This document shows, one piece after another, positions 29,292 to 41,348 of a stretch of 64,000 nt of DNA (positions within the stretch are counted from its first letter, which is position 1; the number at the start of each line of letters is the position of its first letter). The stretch lies in NCBI GenBank assembly GCA_021307345.1, contig CP089930.1:3224001-3288000 (forward strand). The letters run 5' to 3'. The stretch is from Escherichia coli (lineage in GTDB: Bacteria > Pseudomonadota > Gammaproteobacteria > Enterobacterales > Enterobacteriaceae). The notes under the pieces were generated by a model, which was given only the letters and a program-made list of their open reading frames with translations, ran no database searches and had not been told where the DNA came from. The translations under genes and the position numbers were made by a program.

Positions 29292-30344
29292 ATGAAAAAG
29301 ACCCGTACAGCCAATTTGCACCATCTTTATCATGAACCCTTACCCGAAAACCTGAAGCTCACGCCGAAGGTCGAAGTGGATAATGTTCATCAACGACAGA
29401 CAACGGATGTCTATGAACATGCCTTGACGATTACCGCCTGGCAGCAGATTTACGATCAGCTCCATCCGGGCAAGTTTCATGGTGAATTTACGGAAATCCT
29501 GCTCGATGATATTCAGGTTTTCCGTGAATACACCGGTCTGGCGCTGCGTCAGTCGTGTCTGGTCTGGCCGAACTCGTTCTGGTTTGGCATTCCGGCGACA
29601 CGTGGTGAACAGGGATTTATCGGTTCGCAATGTCTGGGAAGCGCAGAAATTGCCACGCGCCCTGGTGGAACCGAGTTTGAATTAAGTACGCCGGACGATT
29701 ACACAATTCTTGGCGTGGTGCTTTCTGAAGACGTCATTACCCGGCAGGCTAACTTTTTGCATAATCCGGATCGGGTATTACATATGCTGCGTAGCCAGTC
29801 GGCGCTGGAAGTGAAAGAGCAGCATAAAGCCGCTCTGTGGGGCTTTGTCCAACAGGCGCTGGCGACGTTTTGCGAGAACCCGGAAAATCTTCATCAGCCT
29901 GCGGTGCGTAAAGTGCTGGGGGATAATTTGCTAATGGCGATGGGGGCGATGCTGGAAGAAGCGCAGCCGATGATGACGGCGGAAAGCATCAGTCATCAGA
30001 GTTACCGTCGATTGCTTTCCCGCGCCCGTGAATATGTGCTGGAAAACATGTCCGAACCGGTGACGGTGCTGGACTTGTGTAATCAACTGCATGTCAGTCG
30101 CCGCACGTTACAAAACGCGTTTCACGCTATTTTAGGCATTGGCCCGAACGCGTGGTTGAAACGTATTCGTCTGAACGCCGTGCGACGCGAACTGATAAGC
30201 CCGTGGTCGCAAAGCACAACGGTAAAAGACGCTGCCATGCAGTGGGGATTCTGGCATCTGGGGCAATTCGCCACGGATTACCAGCAACTGTTTGCCGAGA
30301 AGCCGTCACTGACGCTGCATCAGCGGATGCGGGAGTTGGGGTGA
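29292..30344 (+). CDS. eutR: EutR, AraC-family activator of the eut operon
   Basis: EutR (350 aa) activates the operon when ethanolamine and adenosylcobalamin are both present. The N-terminal 230 residues form the sensing part. The C-terminal AraC/XylS DNA-binding domain has two HTH motifs ([20 protein letters not shown] near 257 and [20 protein letters not shown] near 312). Being last in the operon it can feed back on its own expression. The unusual ribosome site is listed separately. It converges on hemF with 5 bases between stops. Confidence 0.96.
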   Translation: MKKTRTANLHHLYHEPLPENLKLTPKVEVDNVHQRQTTDVYEHALTITAWQQIYDQLHPGKFHGEFTEILLDDIQVFREYTGLALRQSCLVWPNSFWFGIPATRGEQGFIGSQCLGSAEIATRPGGTEFELSTPDDYTILGVVLSEDVITRQANFLHNPDRVLHMLRSQSALEVKEQHKAALWGFVQQALATFCENPENLHQPAVRKVLGDNLLMAMGAMLEEAQPMMTAESISHQSYRRLLSRAREYVLENMSEPVTVLDLCNQLHVSRRTLQNAFHAILGIGPNAWLKRIRLNAVRRELISPWSQSTTVKDAAMQWGFWHLGQFATDYQQLFAEKPSLTLHQRMRELG

Positions 30345-30349
30345 GGGAG

Positions 30350-31252
<903 letters not shown>

Positions 31253-32122
31253 TTACCGTTTTTTCGAGTGTGCTTTCTGGTTGTCAAACCAGTGGAAATA
31301 ACTGATCACGCCTTCAGCAATCGCTGTGGCAATTTTCTGACGAAACGCCGCCGTGCCTAACAGTCGCTCTTCTTCCGGGTTGGTGATAAACGAAGTTTCC
31401 ACCAGCACTGAAGGAACCGACGGCGATTTCAACACCACAAACGCGGCTTGTTCGGTGTTGCGGCTGTGCAGTTTATGCACCGGCTTAATCTTCTTCAGAA
31501 TATGCGAGCCAAGCGTCAGGCTGTTTTTAATGGTATCTGTTTGCACCAGATCAAACAGCACTTGCTGCAATAGATGATCTCTGTCAGTCGCTTTTTTCCC
31601 GGCGACTTCATCGGCACGGTTTTCGCGTTCCGACAAATATTTTGCCATCGCACTACTTGCGCCACGGTTAGATAGGGCAAAGACTGATGCACCTGCGGCT
31701 TTTGGGTTGGTAAAGCCGTCGGCGTGAATTGACATAAACAGATCCGCGCCATGTTTATGGGCGATTTCAACGCGATCGTACAGTGGGATAAACGTATCGC
31801 CAGAACGCGTTAAACGCGCATCAATGCCATGATTGCGCAAAATGGAACGGACGTTTTTGGCAATCGCCAGCACCACATGTTTTTCTTTCGATCCATTGCG
31901 GCCAATCGCCCCGGTATCAATCCCGCCGTGGCCTGGATCGAGAACAACGACACGTTTGCCGCCGGCTTTTTTGGTTTTCGGCTTACTGTGTCCGTTACTG
32001 GTTTTTAAAGGTTCTTCTTTGGCGATGGCTTGCGACATGCCTGACAACGTCAGGGCAGCCAATCCGGCTTTCAGCACCTGGCGGCGCGAAGTGAGTGTTT
32101 TTAGTGGTTTAAAAGTGCTCAT
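31253..32122 (-). CDS. amiA: AmiA, N-acetylmuramoyl-L-alanine amidase
   Basis: AmiA (289 aa) is a periplasmic zinc amidase that splits septal peptidoglycan. The signal is of the Tat type: twin arginines in TSRRQVLKAGLAALTLSG, residues 11-28. The catalytic domain contains VVLDPGHGGIDTGAIG (zinc His near 65), SIHADGF (second His) and VETSFITNPEEERLL (catalytic Glu). A basic KPKTKKAGGKR stretch precedes the domain. It has no LysM or AMIN domain, which separates it from AmiB and AmiC. Confidence 0.96.
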   Translation of the reverse strand: MSTFKPLKTLTSRRQVLKAGLAALTLSGMSQAIAKEEPLKTSNGHSKPKTKKAGGKRVVVLDPGHGGIDTGAIGRNGSKEKHVVLAIAKNVRSILRNHGIDARLTRSGDTFIPLYDRVEIAHKHGADLFMSIHADGFTNPKAAGASVFALSNRGASSAMAKYLSERENRADEVAGKKATDRDHLLQQVLFDLVQTDTIKNSLTLGSHILKKIKPVHKLHSRNTEQAAFVVLKSPSVPSVLVETSFITNPEEERLLGTAAFRQKIATAIAEGVISYFHWFDNQKAHSKKR

Positions 32123-32335
32123 ACGGCCTGAGTTGTAATAATAAAGTTCCAGATGTTATATCGTATCGCGTAATCCGTTACGACCGTTTGCTGTTGAGAA
32201 TTGTTTTACTTTTCATTTCAATAGTTGACAACTCCCCATTATGCCACTTTTTCAACCGATTTTCGTCAGATATTGGCTAATTCAACCGTTCACGCCATAA
32301 TCACCCTTTTAACCCGCAAAAAGGTAACGAATACC

Positions 32336-32761
32336 ATGGAGATACGCGTATTTCGCCAGGAAGATTTCGAAGAGGTCATCACCCTTTGGGAGCGTTGCGA
32401 CTTGCTGCGTCCGTGGAATGATCCGGAAATGGACATCGAGCGCAAGATGAACCATGACGTCAGTTTGTTTCTGGTCGCTGAGGTGAACGGTGAAGTGGTC
32501 GGAACGGTGATGGGCGGTTATGACGGGCATCGCGGGTCTGCTTATTATCTTGGCGTGCATCCTGAGTTTCGTGGGCGTGGGATTGCCAATGCGTTGCTTA
32601 ACCGGCTGGAGAAAAAGCTGATTGCTCGCGGCTGCCCGAAAATTCAGATCAACGTGCCGGAAGATAACGACATGGTGCTCGGAATGTATGAACGCCTGGG
32701 ATATGAACACGCCGACGTGCTGAGTCTGGGTAAGCGTTTGATTGAAGATGAAGAGTACTGA
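32336..32761 (+). CDS. ypeA: YpeA, GNAT-family acetyltransferase
   Basis: This 141-aa protein is a GNAT N-acetyltransferase. Motif A is plain: [20 protein letters not shown] (about 76-95), including the RGRGIA acetyl-CoA loop. The substrate is not known from sequence. I use the ATG at 32336 ([20 protein letters not shown]), preceded by AAGGTAACG; the ORF is open for 37 more codons upstream, but that part looks like promoter DNA. The 3' end overlaps yfeZ by 20 bases. Confidence 0.93.
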
Positions 32762-33197
32762 GTTTCATCCTGTCCATTATGATGCGCACGGACGCCTGCG
32801 TTTACCTTTTCTCTTCTGGATTGTGCTTTTGCTACAGGCGCGAACCTGGGTACTGTTTGTGATTGCCGGTGCGTCGCGCGAGCAGGGTACTGCGCTGCTA
32901 AATCTGTTTTATCCCGATCACGATAATTTCTGGCTGGGGCTGATTCCTGGCATTCCGGCGGTGCTGGCGTTTTTGTTGAGCGGTCGGCGGGCTACGTTTC
33001 CTCGCACCTGGCATGGGCTCTATTTTCTGTTGCTGTTAGCGCAAGTGGTTTTACTTTGCTGGCAACCGTGGCTGTGGCTGAACGGTGAATCCGTTAGCGG
33101 TATCGGTCTGGCGCTGGTAGTGGCGGATATTGTGGCGTTAATCTGGCTGCTGACCAATCGACGTTTACGCGCTTGTTTTAATGAAGAAAAAGAATAA
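32742..33197 (+). CDS. yfeZ: YfeZ, inner-membrane DUF2919 protein
   Basis: This 151-aa protein has about four hydrophobic helices (around residues 22-44, 62-80, 88-110, 117-137) and no recognisable catalytic motif; function unknown. The longest frame starts at a TTG (32742) inside ypeA. An ATG two codons later (32748) is equally possible. Overlap with ypeA suggests coupled translation. Confidence 0.88.
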
Positions 33198-33257
33198 CGG
33201 CACTTTTTGGTGAATTTGCACTCCAAGCAACGTTATTGAATAACCAAAGGAAGTGAC

Positions 33258-33833
33258 ATGAAATCGCTGCGTTTAATGTTATGCGCTATGCCGTTGATGC
33301 TGGCCGGCTGTTCCACGATGTCGTCAGTTAACTGGTCTGCCGCTAACCCGTGGAACTGGTTTGGTTCGTCCACCAAAGTGAGCGAGCAGGGCGTGGGTGA
33401 ATTAACGGCGTCCACACCACTGCAAGAACAAGCCATTGCCGATGCGCTTGATGGCGATTATCGCCTGCGCAGCGGAATGAAAACCGCGAACGGCAACGTG
33501 GTGCGCTTTTTTGAAGTGATGAAAGGCGACAACGTGGCGATGGTGATTAACGGCGATCAAGGCACGATCAGCCGCATTGATGTGCTGGATAGCGATATTG
33601 CTGCTGACACCGGTGTTAAAATCGGTACACCGTTTAGCGACCTTTACAGCAAAGCATTTGGCAATTGCCAAAAGGCCGACAGTGATGATAATCGTGCCGT
33701 CGAATGTAAAGCCGAAGGCAGTCAACATATTAGCTACCAGTTCAGCGGTGAGTGGAGTGGTCCTGAAGGGTTAATGCCTTCAGACGATACCCTGAAAAAC
33801 TGGAAAGTCAGTAAAATTATCTGGCGGCGTTAA
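33258..33833 (+). CDS. yfeY: YfeY, lipoprotein (DUF1131)
   Basis: This 191-aa protein has a lipoprotein signal, MKSLRLMLCAMPLMLAGC, with the lipobox LAGC putting the acylated cysteine at residue 18. The residue after it is Ser, so outer-membrane sorting is expected. The mature domain (DUF1131) has unknown function; the E. coli gene is reported to belong to the sigma-E regulon. An AAAGGAAGTGAC ribosome site precedes the ATG. Confidence 0.92.
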   Translation: MKSLRLMLCAMPLMLAGCSTMSSVNWSAANPWNWFGSSTKVSEQGVGELTASTPLQEQAIADALDGDYRLRSGMKTANGNVVRFFEVMKGDNVAMVINGDQGTISRIDVLDSDIAADTGVKIGTPFSDLYSKAFGNCQKADSDDNRAVECKAEGSQHISYQFSGEWSGPEGLMPSDDTLKNWKVSKIIWRR

Positions 33834-33844
33834 TTTGCGTCTGA

Positions 33845-34828
<984 letters not shown>

Positions 34829-34841
34829 GTTTTACTCACGC

Positions 34842-34890
34842 ACCTGTAGCGTCTTGCCGGAGCGGCGTAAATGCTTTATCCGGCCTGTAT
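34842..34890. repeat. REP-like element after yfeX
   Basis: CCTGTAGCGTCTTGCCGG and the partner GCTTTATCCGGCC form a degenerate REP. It lies at the place where yfeW would be expected from the K-12 gene order. Confidence 0.65.
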
Positions 34891-34927
34891 GATCGTTAAA
34901 ATTCAATAAATTGCAGTTAACCTGCAG

Positions 34928-34960
34928 GCCCGATAAGCGTAGCGTATCGGGCTGTTTTGT
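34928..34960 (+). terminator. Terminator between convergent yfeX and murP
   Basis: GCCCGATA and TATCGGGC pair around an AGCGTAGCG loop and are followed by TGTTTTGTTT. This is a plausible intrinsic terminator for yfeX and is close to the end of murP on the other strand. Confidence 0.65.
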
Positions 34961-34974
34961 TTCTAAGTTACGGC

Positions 34975-36399
34975 TTAGTCCAGATTGACGTCACGGCAGC
35001 CAAAGAGCGTGGTGAAAATGAACCCGCTAATCCATGCCACCAGAATCCCACCTGCATACACAGCCATTGCCGGAAGGATGCCTTGTGCCGAAGTCATCAG
35101 CGGCAACGCCACCAGGCCAGACGGCCCAAAGGCACTGTTTAGCCCCATCGGCAGACCCCACCATGCGATAAGACCAATAAACAATCCACCTGCTGCGCCG
35201 CCTAAACAAGCGGTAACAAACGGTTTCATGCGCGGCAGGGTGACACCGTAAATCAACGGTTCACCAACGCCCAGCAGACCAGGGATAATCGCCCCGCGCA
35301 CCTGGCTGCGTAAGGCACTGTGCGGCTGCGCGCGCCAGTAAAGCGCCAGCGCCGCGCCCACCTGACCTGCGCCTGCCATTGAAAGGATCGGGAATAGACT
35401 GTTGAAACCCTGGCTGTCCATCAAGGCAAGATAAACGGGAATAAAGCCCTGATGCACGCCGAAGACCACGGCAATCAGGAACAGTCCGGCAAGCACTGCA
35501 CAGCCAAGTGGATTACTGTTCAGATGCATAAACAGCCAGGACATGCCTTCGAATAACCAGCCTCCCAGCGGCATAATCACCAGATATGCCAGCGTAGCGG
35601 TGATCAGCAGAGTGATTAACGAGGTCAGCAGCATGTCGAGATCGTCCGGCATAAATTGACGCACCATACCTTCAATGCGGGCGCAGGCCCAGGCGGCAAT
35701 CAGTACGCCGATGATATTTCCGCGCGGATCGATAGGCAGGCCGAAGAAATCGTGAAAACCAGCGTAGTAACCGGTGGTCGCGCCTGGGTTATAACCGAGC
35801 AAAAACAGTGCGGCGATAATCGCGCCATTTACACCTGTGCCGCCGAAGGCCTGAGCGGCGTTATATCCCACCAGGATCACCAGGAAGGTGAATAAGCCTT
35901 TGCTGAATACCTTCATAAAATTCAGCGCATCGGGCAGCGTTCCCTGGGCATCTGCCGGAACGTGCATCACCGTGGCGATTAACGTCGCAATCCCCAGCAG
36001 CAGACCGGCGGCAATAAATCCGGGGATTAGCGGCGTAAAGATAGTGGCGAATTTGGCGAGAAATTGCTGCACGCCAGAGGTTTGTCTGGCTTTTAACTGA
36101 CGTTTGTTCTGAGCGGCGATTTCTGCGGCATCCTGCACTGGTGTTTCACCCAACAACACGCTCATCGCTTTTGCGGCACGATGCGCTTTGCCCGACCCAA
36201 ATACCACCTGTACTTGATCGCTGGTCAAAATGACACCCTTCACCCCTTCCAGCGTTTTGATATCAGGATCAACCAGTGAACTGTCATGTACACCGAGACG
36301 CAGACGCGTCATACAGTGACCACAACTGGCGATATTTCCCGCGCCGCCGACGCGGGTAAGAATGGTGTTCAGAAGCTCACTGCTGATCTCTTTAGCCAT
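34975..36399 (-). CDS. murP: MurP, PTS permease for N-acetylmuramic acid (EIIBC)
   Basis: MurP (474 aa) imports and phosphorylates MurNAc, giving MurNAc-6-phosphate. The IIB domain is N-terminal, with the phosphorylated cysteine in [12 protein letters not shown] near residue 29. The IIC domain (from about 115) has roughly ten helices, including the typical [18 protein letters not shown]. It lacks its own IIA domain and so depends on EIIA-Glc (Crr), encoded at 44849 in this window. murQ lies 3 bases upstream. The expected repressor gene murR is absent. Confidence 0.96.
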   Translation of the reverse strand: MAKEISSELLNTILTRVGGAGNIASCGHCMTRLRLGVHDSSLVDPDIKTLEGVKGVILTSDQVQVVFGSGKAHRAAKAMSVLLGETPVQDAAEIAAQNKRQLKARQTSGVQQFLAKFATIFTPLIPGFIAAGLLLGIATLIATVMHVPADAQGTLPDALNFMKVFSKGLFTFLVILVGYNAAQAFGGTGVNGAIIAALFLLGYNPGATTGYYAGFHDFFGLPIDPRGNIIGVLIAAWACARIEGMVRQFMPDDLDMLLTSLITLLITATLAYLVIMPLGGWLFEGMSWLFMHLNSNPLGCAVLAGLFLIAVVFGVHQGFIPVYLALMDSQGFNSLFPILSMAGAGQVGAALALYWRAQPHSALRSQVRGAIIPGLLGVGEPLIYGVTLPRMKPFVTACLGGAAGGLFIGLIAWWGLPMGLNSAFGPSGLVALPLMTSAQGILPAMAVYAGGILVAWISGFIFTTLFGCRDVNLD

Positions 36400-36402
36400 A
36401 GG

Positions 36403-37299
36403 TTATTCCTTTTCCAGAGCCTTACGAATAAAACCGCCATGCTGCGCCAGGCGTTTTTTCGCTTCTGCGGCATCGAGATTTTTCAAGACCATTACAATCG
36501 CTGTTTTGCAGTGGCGATCGCAGGCAATTAGCGCCGCTTCCGCCTGTTCCGCGCTACATCCGGTCGCGTTTTTGACAATATTGACCTGGCGCACGTGTAG
36601 TTTTTCATTGGTGGCGACCACATCGACCATCAGGTTGCCGAACACTTTTCCTGACTTAATCATCAGCCCGGTGGAGAGCATGTTGAGCACCAGTTTCTGC
36701 GCCGTACCTGCTTTCATCCGCGAAGAACCGGTAACCACTTCAGCCCCGACGACTGGCGTAATAGCAAACTCTGCGGTTGTTGAAACAGCACTACCGGGAT
36801 TACAGGAAATGCCCACCGTGCGGCAGCCCAACTGGCGAGCGTATTCCAGCCCGGCAATCACATACGGCGTGCGACCACTGGCAGCAATACCGACAACCAC
36901 ATCCTGCGCCGTTAACGCAATATTTTTCAGATCGTTGACGCCGCCTTCCCGGCTGTCTTCCGCGCCTTCCACCGCGTGCTGAATGGCATATTCGCCGCCA
37001 GCAATCAAACCAACCACCAGACCAGGTTTCACGCCGTAGGTTGGGGGGCACTCGCTGGCATCCAGAATCCCCAGCCGACCGGAAGTTCCGGCACCGAGAT
37101 AAATCAGACGACCGCCACCGCTCACCTGGGCGTGGATGACATCAATCGCCGCTGCGATATCCGGCAGTACTCGCTCAACGGCCAATGGAACGGTTTTATC
37201 TTCATCGTTGATAATCCGGCACATTTCCAGCGTCGATACGCGGTCGATTTCAGCCGAGGCGCTGTTCGAACCTTCAGTAATCATTTTTTCAAGTTGCAT
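36403..37299 (-). CDS. murQ: MurQ, N-acetylmuramic acid 6-phosphate etherase
   Basis: MurQ (298 aa) cleaves the lactyl ether of MurNAc-6-phosphate, giving GlcNAc-6-phosphate and D-lactate. The SIS-fold signature [20 protein letters not shown] lies near residues 65-84 and contains the catalytic glutamate region; a second conserved Glu follows in [13 protein letters not shown]. The start at 37299 is preceded by AAGGTGA. It is the first gene of the pair with murP. Only 229 bases separate it from ucpA. Confidence 0.96.
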   Translation of the reverse strand: MQLEKMITEGSNSASAEIDRVSTLEMCRIINDEDKTVPLAVERVLPDIAAAIDVIHAQVSGGGRLIYLGAGTSGRLGILDASECPPTYGVKPGLVVGLIAGGEYAIQHAVEGAEDSREGGVNDLKNIALTAQDVVVGIAASGRTPYVIAGLEYARQLGCRTVGISCNPGSAVSTTAEFAITPVVGAEVVTGSSRMKAGTAQKLVLNMLSTGLMIKSGKVFGNLMVDVVATNEKLHVRQVNIVKNATGCSAEQAEAALIACDRHCKTAIVMVLKNLDAAEAKKRLAQHGGFIRKALEKE

Positions 37300-37528
37300 A
37301 TACAATCACCTTAAATATTTGCCTTCGAATAATTTCATATGGAGTGAATCATATCTCCCTGCCTGATTATGTACAGCAGGGAATGCATACAATGACAGAG
37401 TTGTGGTTATGGGAGATTTTACTTAAGATTTTCCTGAATTTAGATCCACTCCTCAGCATTGATCTGTTATTCAGGTATGGTAGGGACAATAGAGCGTAAT
37501 GCTCTGTATTCAAAAGGAGAAACTTGAA
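37300..37528. other. murQ-ucpA gap lacking murR
   Basis: In K-12, as I recall, the repressor gene murR (about 285 codons) lies here, divergent from murQ. This gap is only 229 bases and I can read no MurR coding remnant in it. It contains an inverted repeat TCCCTGC/GCAGGGA at 37353-37379 and the promoters of murQ and ucpA. Confidence 0.75.
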
Positions 37529-38320
37529 ATGGGTAAACTCACGGGCAAGACAGCACTGATTACGGGCGCATCGCAAGGCATTGGTGAAGGAATTGCCAGA
37601 ACCTTTGCGCGTCATGGCGCAAACCTAATCTTGCTGGATATCTCCCCTGAGATTGAAAAGCTGGCGGATGAGCTGTGTGGTCGTGGTCATCGCTGTACGG
37701 CGGTAATTGCCGATGTACGCGACCCGGTGTCAGTTACGGCAGCGATCAAGCGCGCGAAGGAAAAAGAAGGGCGCATTGATATTCTGGTGAATAACGCAGG
37801 TGTTTGCCGTCTGGGTAGTTTTCTTGAAATGAGCGATGACGATCGCGATTTCCATATTGATATCAATATCAAAGGTGTCTGGAACGTCACGAAGGCGGTG
37901 CTGCCGGAGATGATTGCCCGCAAAGATGGTCGCATTGTGATGATGTCTTCGGTCACCGGCGATATGGTGGCCGATCCGGGCGAAACAGCGTATGCCTTAA
38001 CGAAAGCGGCGATTGTGGGGCTGACCAAATCGCTGGCGGTGGAGTATGCACAGTCGGGGATTCGCGTTAATGCAATCTGCCCTGGTTACGTTCGCACGCC
38101 AATGGCGGAAAGCATCGCCCGTCAGTCAAATCCGCAAGATCCGGAATTGGTGCTCACCGAAATGGCAAAAGCAATCCCGCTGCGTCGCCTCGCCGATCCG
38201 CTGGAAGTCGGCGAACTGGCAGCCTTCCTCGCGTCGGATGAATCCAGCTATTTAACAGGTACACAGAATGTGATCGATGGCGGTAGCACACTACCGGAGA
38301 CGGTTAGCGTCGGCATCTGA
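37529..38320 (+). CDS. ucpA: UcpA, short-chain dehydrogenase/reductase
   Basis: UcpA (263 aa) is a classical SDR. The nucleotide loop is TGASQGIGEGIARTF near residues 12-26, NNAG lies near 89, and the catalytic Ser plus YALTK pair near 142-160. The physiological substrate is unknown; furfural tolerance has been linked to the E. coli protein. AAAGGAGAAACTTGAA precedes the ATG. It lies upstream of cysP on the same strand, with a repeat element in between. Confidence 0.94.
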   Translation: MGKLTGKTALITGASQGIGEGIARTFARHGANLILLDISPEIEKLADELCGRGHRCTAVIADVRDPVSVTAAIKRAKEKEGRIDILVNNAGVCRLGSFLEMSDDDRDFHIDINIKGVWNVTKAVLPEMIARKDGRIVMMSSVTGDMVADPGETAYALTKAAIVGLTKSLAVEYAQSGIRVNAICPGYVRTPMAESIARQSNPQDPELVLTEMAKAIPLRRLADPLEVGELAAFLASDESSYLTGTQNVIDGGSTLPETVSVGI

Positions 38321-38363
38321 TTCACCTCTGTTTCCTCCCTGCATTAGTGGGGAGGATTTCGTC

Positions 38364-38511
38364 TTGAACTAAGTTCACCAGGCTATTTTATTTGTCATTT
38401 TTGCCCCGGGCAGTGCTCGAAATCCTCACGTACTATGTGTACGCTCCGGTTTCTCCGCGCTGTCCGTGTTCAAACTGACTGCAACAATTACGCCTGTTGA
38501 ACCAAGTTCTT
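38364..38511. repeat. Imperfect palindromic repeat of about 150 bp, RSA-like
   Basis: The ends GAACTAAGTTCACCAGGC and GCCTGTTGAACCAAGTTC are inverted copies with a few mismatches. The inner parts (CTCGAAATCCTCACGTAC and GTACGCTCCGGTTTCTCCG) also pair imperfectly around a TATGT centre. I recall very similar text at other E. coli loci, and the length fits the RSA repeat family of about 152 bp. The family name is an inference. It fills most of the 303-base gap between ucpA and cysP. Confidence 0.6.
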
Positions 38512-38623
38512 ATTCCCTTTTCAACTTCCAAATCACCAAACGGTATATAAAACCGTTACTCCTTTCATGCCCGTTATAAATATGATGGCTATTAGAAAGT
38601 CATTAAATATATAAGGGTGCGCA
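38512..38623 (+). promoter_or_regulatory. cysP promoter region
   Basis: The 112 bases between the palindromic repeat and cysP are AT-rich and include TATTAGAAAGTCATTAAATATATA close to the start. In E. coli this region binds CysB and drives cysPUWAM under sulfur limitation. I cannot place the CysB sites precisely from sequence. Confidence 0.5.
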
Positions 38624-39640
38624 ATGGCCGTTAACTTACTGAAAAAGAACTCTCTCGCGCTGGTCGCTTCGCTGCTGCTGGCTGGCCACGTGCAGGCAAC
38701 GGAACTGCTTAACAGTTCTTATGACGTCTCCCGCGAGCTGTTTGCAGCCCTGAATACCCCGTTTGAACAGCAGTGGGCAAAAGATAACGGCGGCGACAAA
38801 CTGACGATAAAACAATCTCATGCCGGGTCATCAAAACAGGCGCTGGCGATTTTGCAGGGCTTAAAAGCCGACGTTGTTACTTATAACCAGGTGACCGACG
38901 TACAAATCCTGCACGACAAAGGCAAGCTGATCCCGGCGGACTGGCAGTCGCGCCTGCCGAACAACAGCTCGCCGTTCTACTCCACCATGGGCTTCCTGGT
39001 GCGTAAGGGCAACCCGAAGAATATCCACGACTGGAACGATTTGGTTCGCTCCGACGTGAAGCTGATTTTCCCGAACCCGAAAACGTCCGGTAACGCGCGC
39101 TACACCTATTTAGCCGCGTGGGGCGCAGCGGATAAAGCCGACGGTGGCGATAAAGCCAAAACCGAACAGTTTATGACCCAGTTCCTGAAAAACGTCGAAG
39201 TGTTCGATACCGGCGGTCGTGGCGCAACCACCACTTTTGCCGAGCGCGGTTTGGGCGATGTGCTGATCAGCTTCGAATCGGAAGTGAACAACATCCGTAA
39301 ACAGTATGAAGCGCAGGGCTTCGAAGTGGTGATTCCAAAAACCAACATTCTGGCGGAGTTCCCGGTGGCGTGGGTGGATAAAAACGTGCAGGCCAACGGT
39401 ACGGAAAAAGCCGCCAAAGCTTACCTGAACTGGCTCTACAGCCCGCAGGCGCAAACCATCATCACCGACTATTACTACCGCGTAAATAACCCGGAAGTTA
39501 TGGACAAACTGAAAGATAAATTCCCGCAGACCGAGCTGTTCCGCGTGGAAGACAAATTTGGCTCCTGGCCGGAAGTGATGAAAACTCACTTCACCAGCGG
39601 CGGCGAGTTAGACAAGCTGTTAGCGGCGGGGCGTAGCTGA
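38624..39640 (+). CDS. cysP: CysP, periplasmic thiosulfate/sulfate-binding protein
   Basis: CysP (338 aa) delivers thiosulfate and sulfate to the CysUWA transporter. It has a Sec signal ([21 protein letters not shown], cleaved after VQA near residue 25). The mature domain has family motifs such as [37 protein letters not shown] and [20 protein letters not shown]. It is the first gene of the operon, and its stop overlaps the cysU start by one base. Confidence 0.97.
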   Translation: MAVNLLKKNSLALVASLLLAGHVQATELLNSSYDVSRELFAALNTPFEQQWAKDNGGDKLTIKQSHAGSSKQALAILQGLKADVVTYNQVTDVQILHDKGKLIPADWQSRLPNNSSPFYSTMGFLVRKGNPKNIHDWNDLVRSDVKLIFPNPKTSGNARYTYLAAWGAADKADGGDKAKTEQFMTQFLKNVEVFDTGGRGATTTFAERGLGDVLISFESEVNNIRKQYEAQGFEVVIPKTNILAEFPVAWVDKNVQANGTEKAAKAYLNWLYSPQAQTIITDYYYRVNNPEVMDKLKDKFPQTELFRVEDKFGSWPEVMKTHFTSGGELDKLLAAGRS

Positions 39641-40473
39641 TGTTTGCCGTCGCTTCCAGACGTGTGCTGCCGGGCTTTACCTTAAGCCTCGGCACCAGTC
39701 TGCTGTTTGTGTGCCTGATTTTGTTACTGCCGCTTTCCGCACTGGTGATGCAGCTCTCTGAGATGAGCTGGGCGCAGTACTGGGAGGTGATCACCAACCC
39801 GCAGGTGGTGGCGGCCTATAAAGTGACGTTGCTGTCGGCGTTTGTGGCATCGATTTTTAACGGCGTTTTCGGTCTGCTGATGGCATGGATCCTAACCCGT
39901 TATCGCTTTCCGGGGCGCACTCTGCTTGATGCGCTGATGGATTTGCCGTTTGCATTGCCGACGGCGGTAGCAGGTTTAACGCTGGCTTCGCTGTTTTCGG
40001 TCAACGGTTTTTACGGTGAATGGCTGGCGAAGTTTGATATCAAAGTCACCTACACCTGGCTGGGGATTGCGGTGGCAATGGCCTTTACCAGTATTCCGTT
40101 TGTGGTGCGTACCGTGCAGCCGGTGCTTGAAGAGTTAGGCCCGGAATATGAAGAAGCGGCGGAAACGCTCGGAGCAACGCGCTGGCAGAGTTTCTGCAAA
40201 GTGGTGCTGCCGGAGCTTTCCCCTGCGCTGGTGGCGGGTGTGGCGCTGTCGTTCACCCGTAGCCTCGGTGAGTTTGGCGCAGTGATTTTTATCGCCGGGA
40301 ACATCGCATGGAAAACCGAAGTCACATCGCTGATGATTTTTGTGCGGTTACAGGAATTTGATTACCCGGCGGCGAGCGCGATCGCTTCGGTGATCCTCGC
40401 GGCATCACTGCTGCTGCTGTTCTCTATTAACACTCTGCAAAGTCGCTTTGGTCGGCGTGTGGTAGGTCATTAA
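39640..40473 (+). CDS. cysU: CysU (CysT), sulfate/thiosulfate ABC permease
   Basis: This 277-aa inner-membrane permease has about six to seven helices. The cytoplasmic EAA loop that contacts the ATPase reads YEEAAETLGATRWQSFCKVV (near residues 169-188). It pairs with CysW. One-base stop/start overlaps link it to cysP and cysW, as in the E. coli cysPUWAM operon. Confidence 0.96.
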   Translation: MFAVASRRVLPGFTLSLGTSLLFVCLILLLPLSALVMQLSEMSWAQYWEVITNPQVVAAYKVTLLSAFVASIFNGVFGLLMAWILTRYRFPGRTLLDALMDLPFALPTAVAGLTLASLFSVNGFYGEWLAKFDIKVTYTWLGIAVAMAFTSIPFVVRTVQPVLEELGPEYEEAAETLGATRWQSFCKVVLPELSPALVAGVALSFTRSLGEFGAVIFIAGNIAWKTEVTSLMIFVRLQEFDYPAASAIASVILAASLLLLFSINTLQSRFGRRVVGH

Positions 40474-41348
40474 TGGCGGAAGTTACCCAATTGAAGCGTT
40501 ATGACGCGCGCCCGATTAACTGGGGCAAATGGTTTCTGATTGGCACCGGGATGCTGGTTTCGGCGTTCATCCTGCTGGTGCCAATGATTTACATCTTCGT
40601 GCAGGCATTCAGCAAAGGGCTGATACCGGTTTTACAGAATCTGGCCGACCCGGACATGCTGCACGCCATCTGGCTGACGGTGATGATCGCCCTGATTGCC
40701 GTACCGGTAAACCTGGTATTCGGCATTCTGCTGGCCTGGCTGGTGACGCGTTTTGATTTTCCGGGACGTCAGTTGCTGCTGACGCTGCTGGACATCCCGT
40801 TTGCCGTATCGCCGGTGGTTGCCGGTCTGGTCTATCTGCTGTTTTACGGCTCGAATGGCCCGCTGGGCGGTTGGCTCGACGAGCATAACCTACAAATTAT
40901 GTTCTCTTGGCCGGGGATGGTGCTGGTCACCATCTTCGTGACATGCCCGTTTGTGGTGCGCGAGCTGGTGCCGGTGATGTTGAGCCAGGGCAGCCAGGAA
41001 GACGAAGCGGCGATTTTGCTTGGTGCATCTGGCTGGCAGATGTTCCGCCGCGTCACGCTGCCGAATATTCGCTGGGCGCTGCTTTACGGCGTGGTGCTGA
41101 CCAACGCCCGCGCAATTGGCGAGTTTGGCGCGGTATCGGTGGTTTCCGGCTCGATTCGCGGCGAAACCCTGTCGCTGCCGTTACAAATTGAATTGCTGGA
41201 GCAGGACTACAACACTGTCGGCTCCTTTACCGCTGCGGCGTTATTGACGCTGATGGCGATTATCACCCTGTTTTTGAAGAGTATGTTGCAATGGCGCCTG
41301 GAGAATCAGGAAAAACGCGCGCAGCAGGAGGAACATCATGAGCATTGA
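40473..41348 (+). CDS. cysW: CysW, sulfate/thiosulfate ABC permease
   Basis: CysW (291 aa) is the second permease of the transporter. It has an N-terminal cytoplasmic stretch, six or more helices, and the EAA loop [20 protein letters not shown] near residue 172. The charged C-terminus ([15 protein letters not shown]) overlaps the start of cysA by 11 bases. Confidence 0.96.
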   Translation: MAEVTQLKRYDARPINWGKWFLIGTGMLVSAFILLVPMIYIFVQAFSKGLIPVLQNLADPDMLHAIWLTVMIALIAVPVNLVFGILLAWLVTRFDFPGRQLLLTLLDIPFAVSPVVAGLVYLLFYGSNGPLGGWLDEHNLQIMFSWPGMVLVTIFVTCPFVVRELVPVMLSQGSQEDEAAILLGASGWQMFRRVTLPNIRWALLYGVVLTNARAIGEFGAVSVVSGSIRGETLSLPLQIELLEQDYNTVGSFTAAALLTLMAIITLFLKSMLQWRLENQEKRAQQEEHHEH

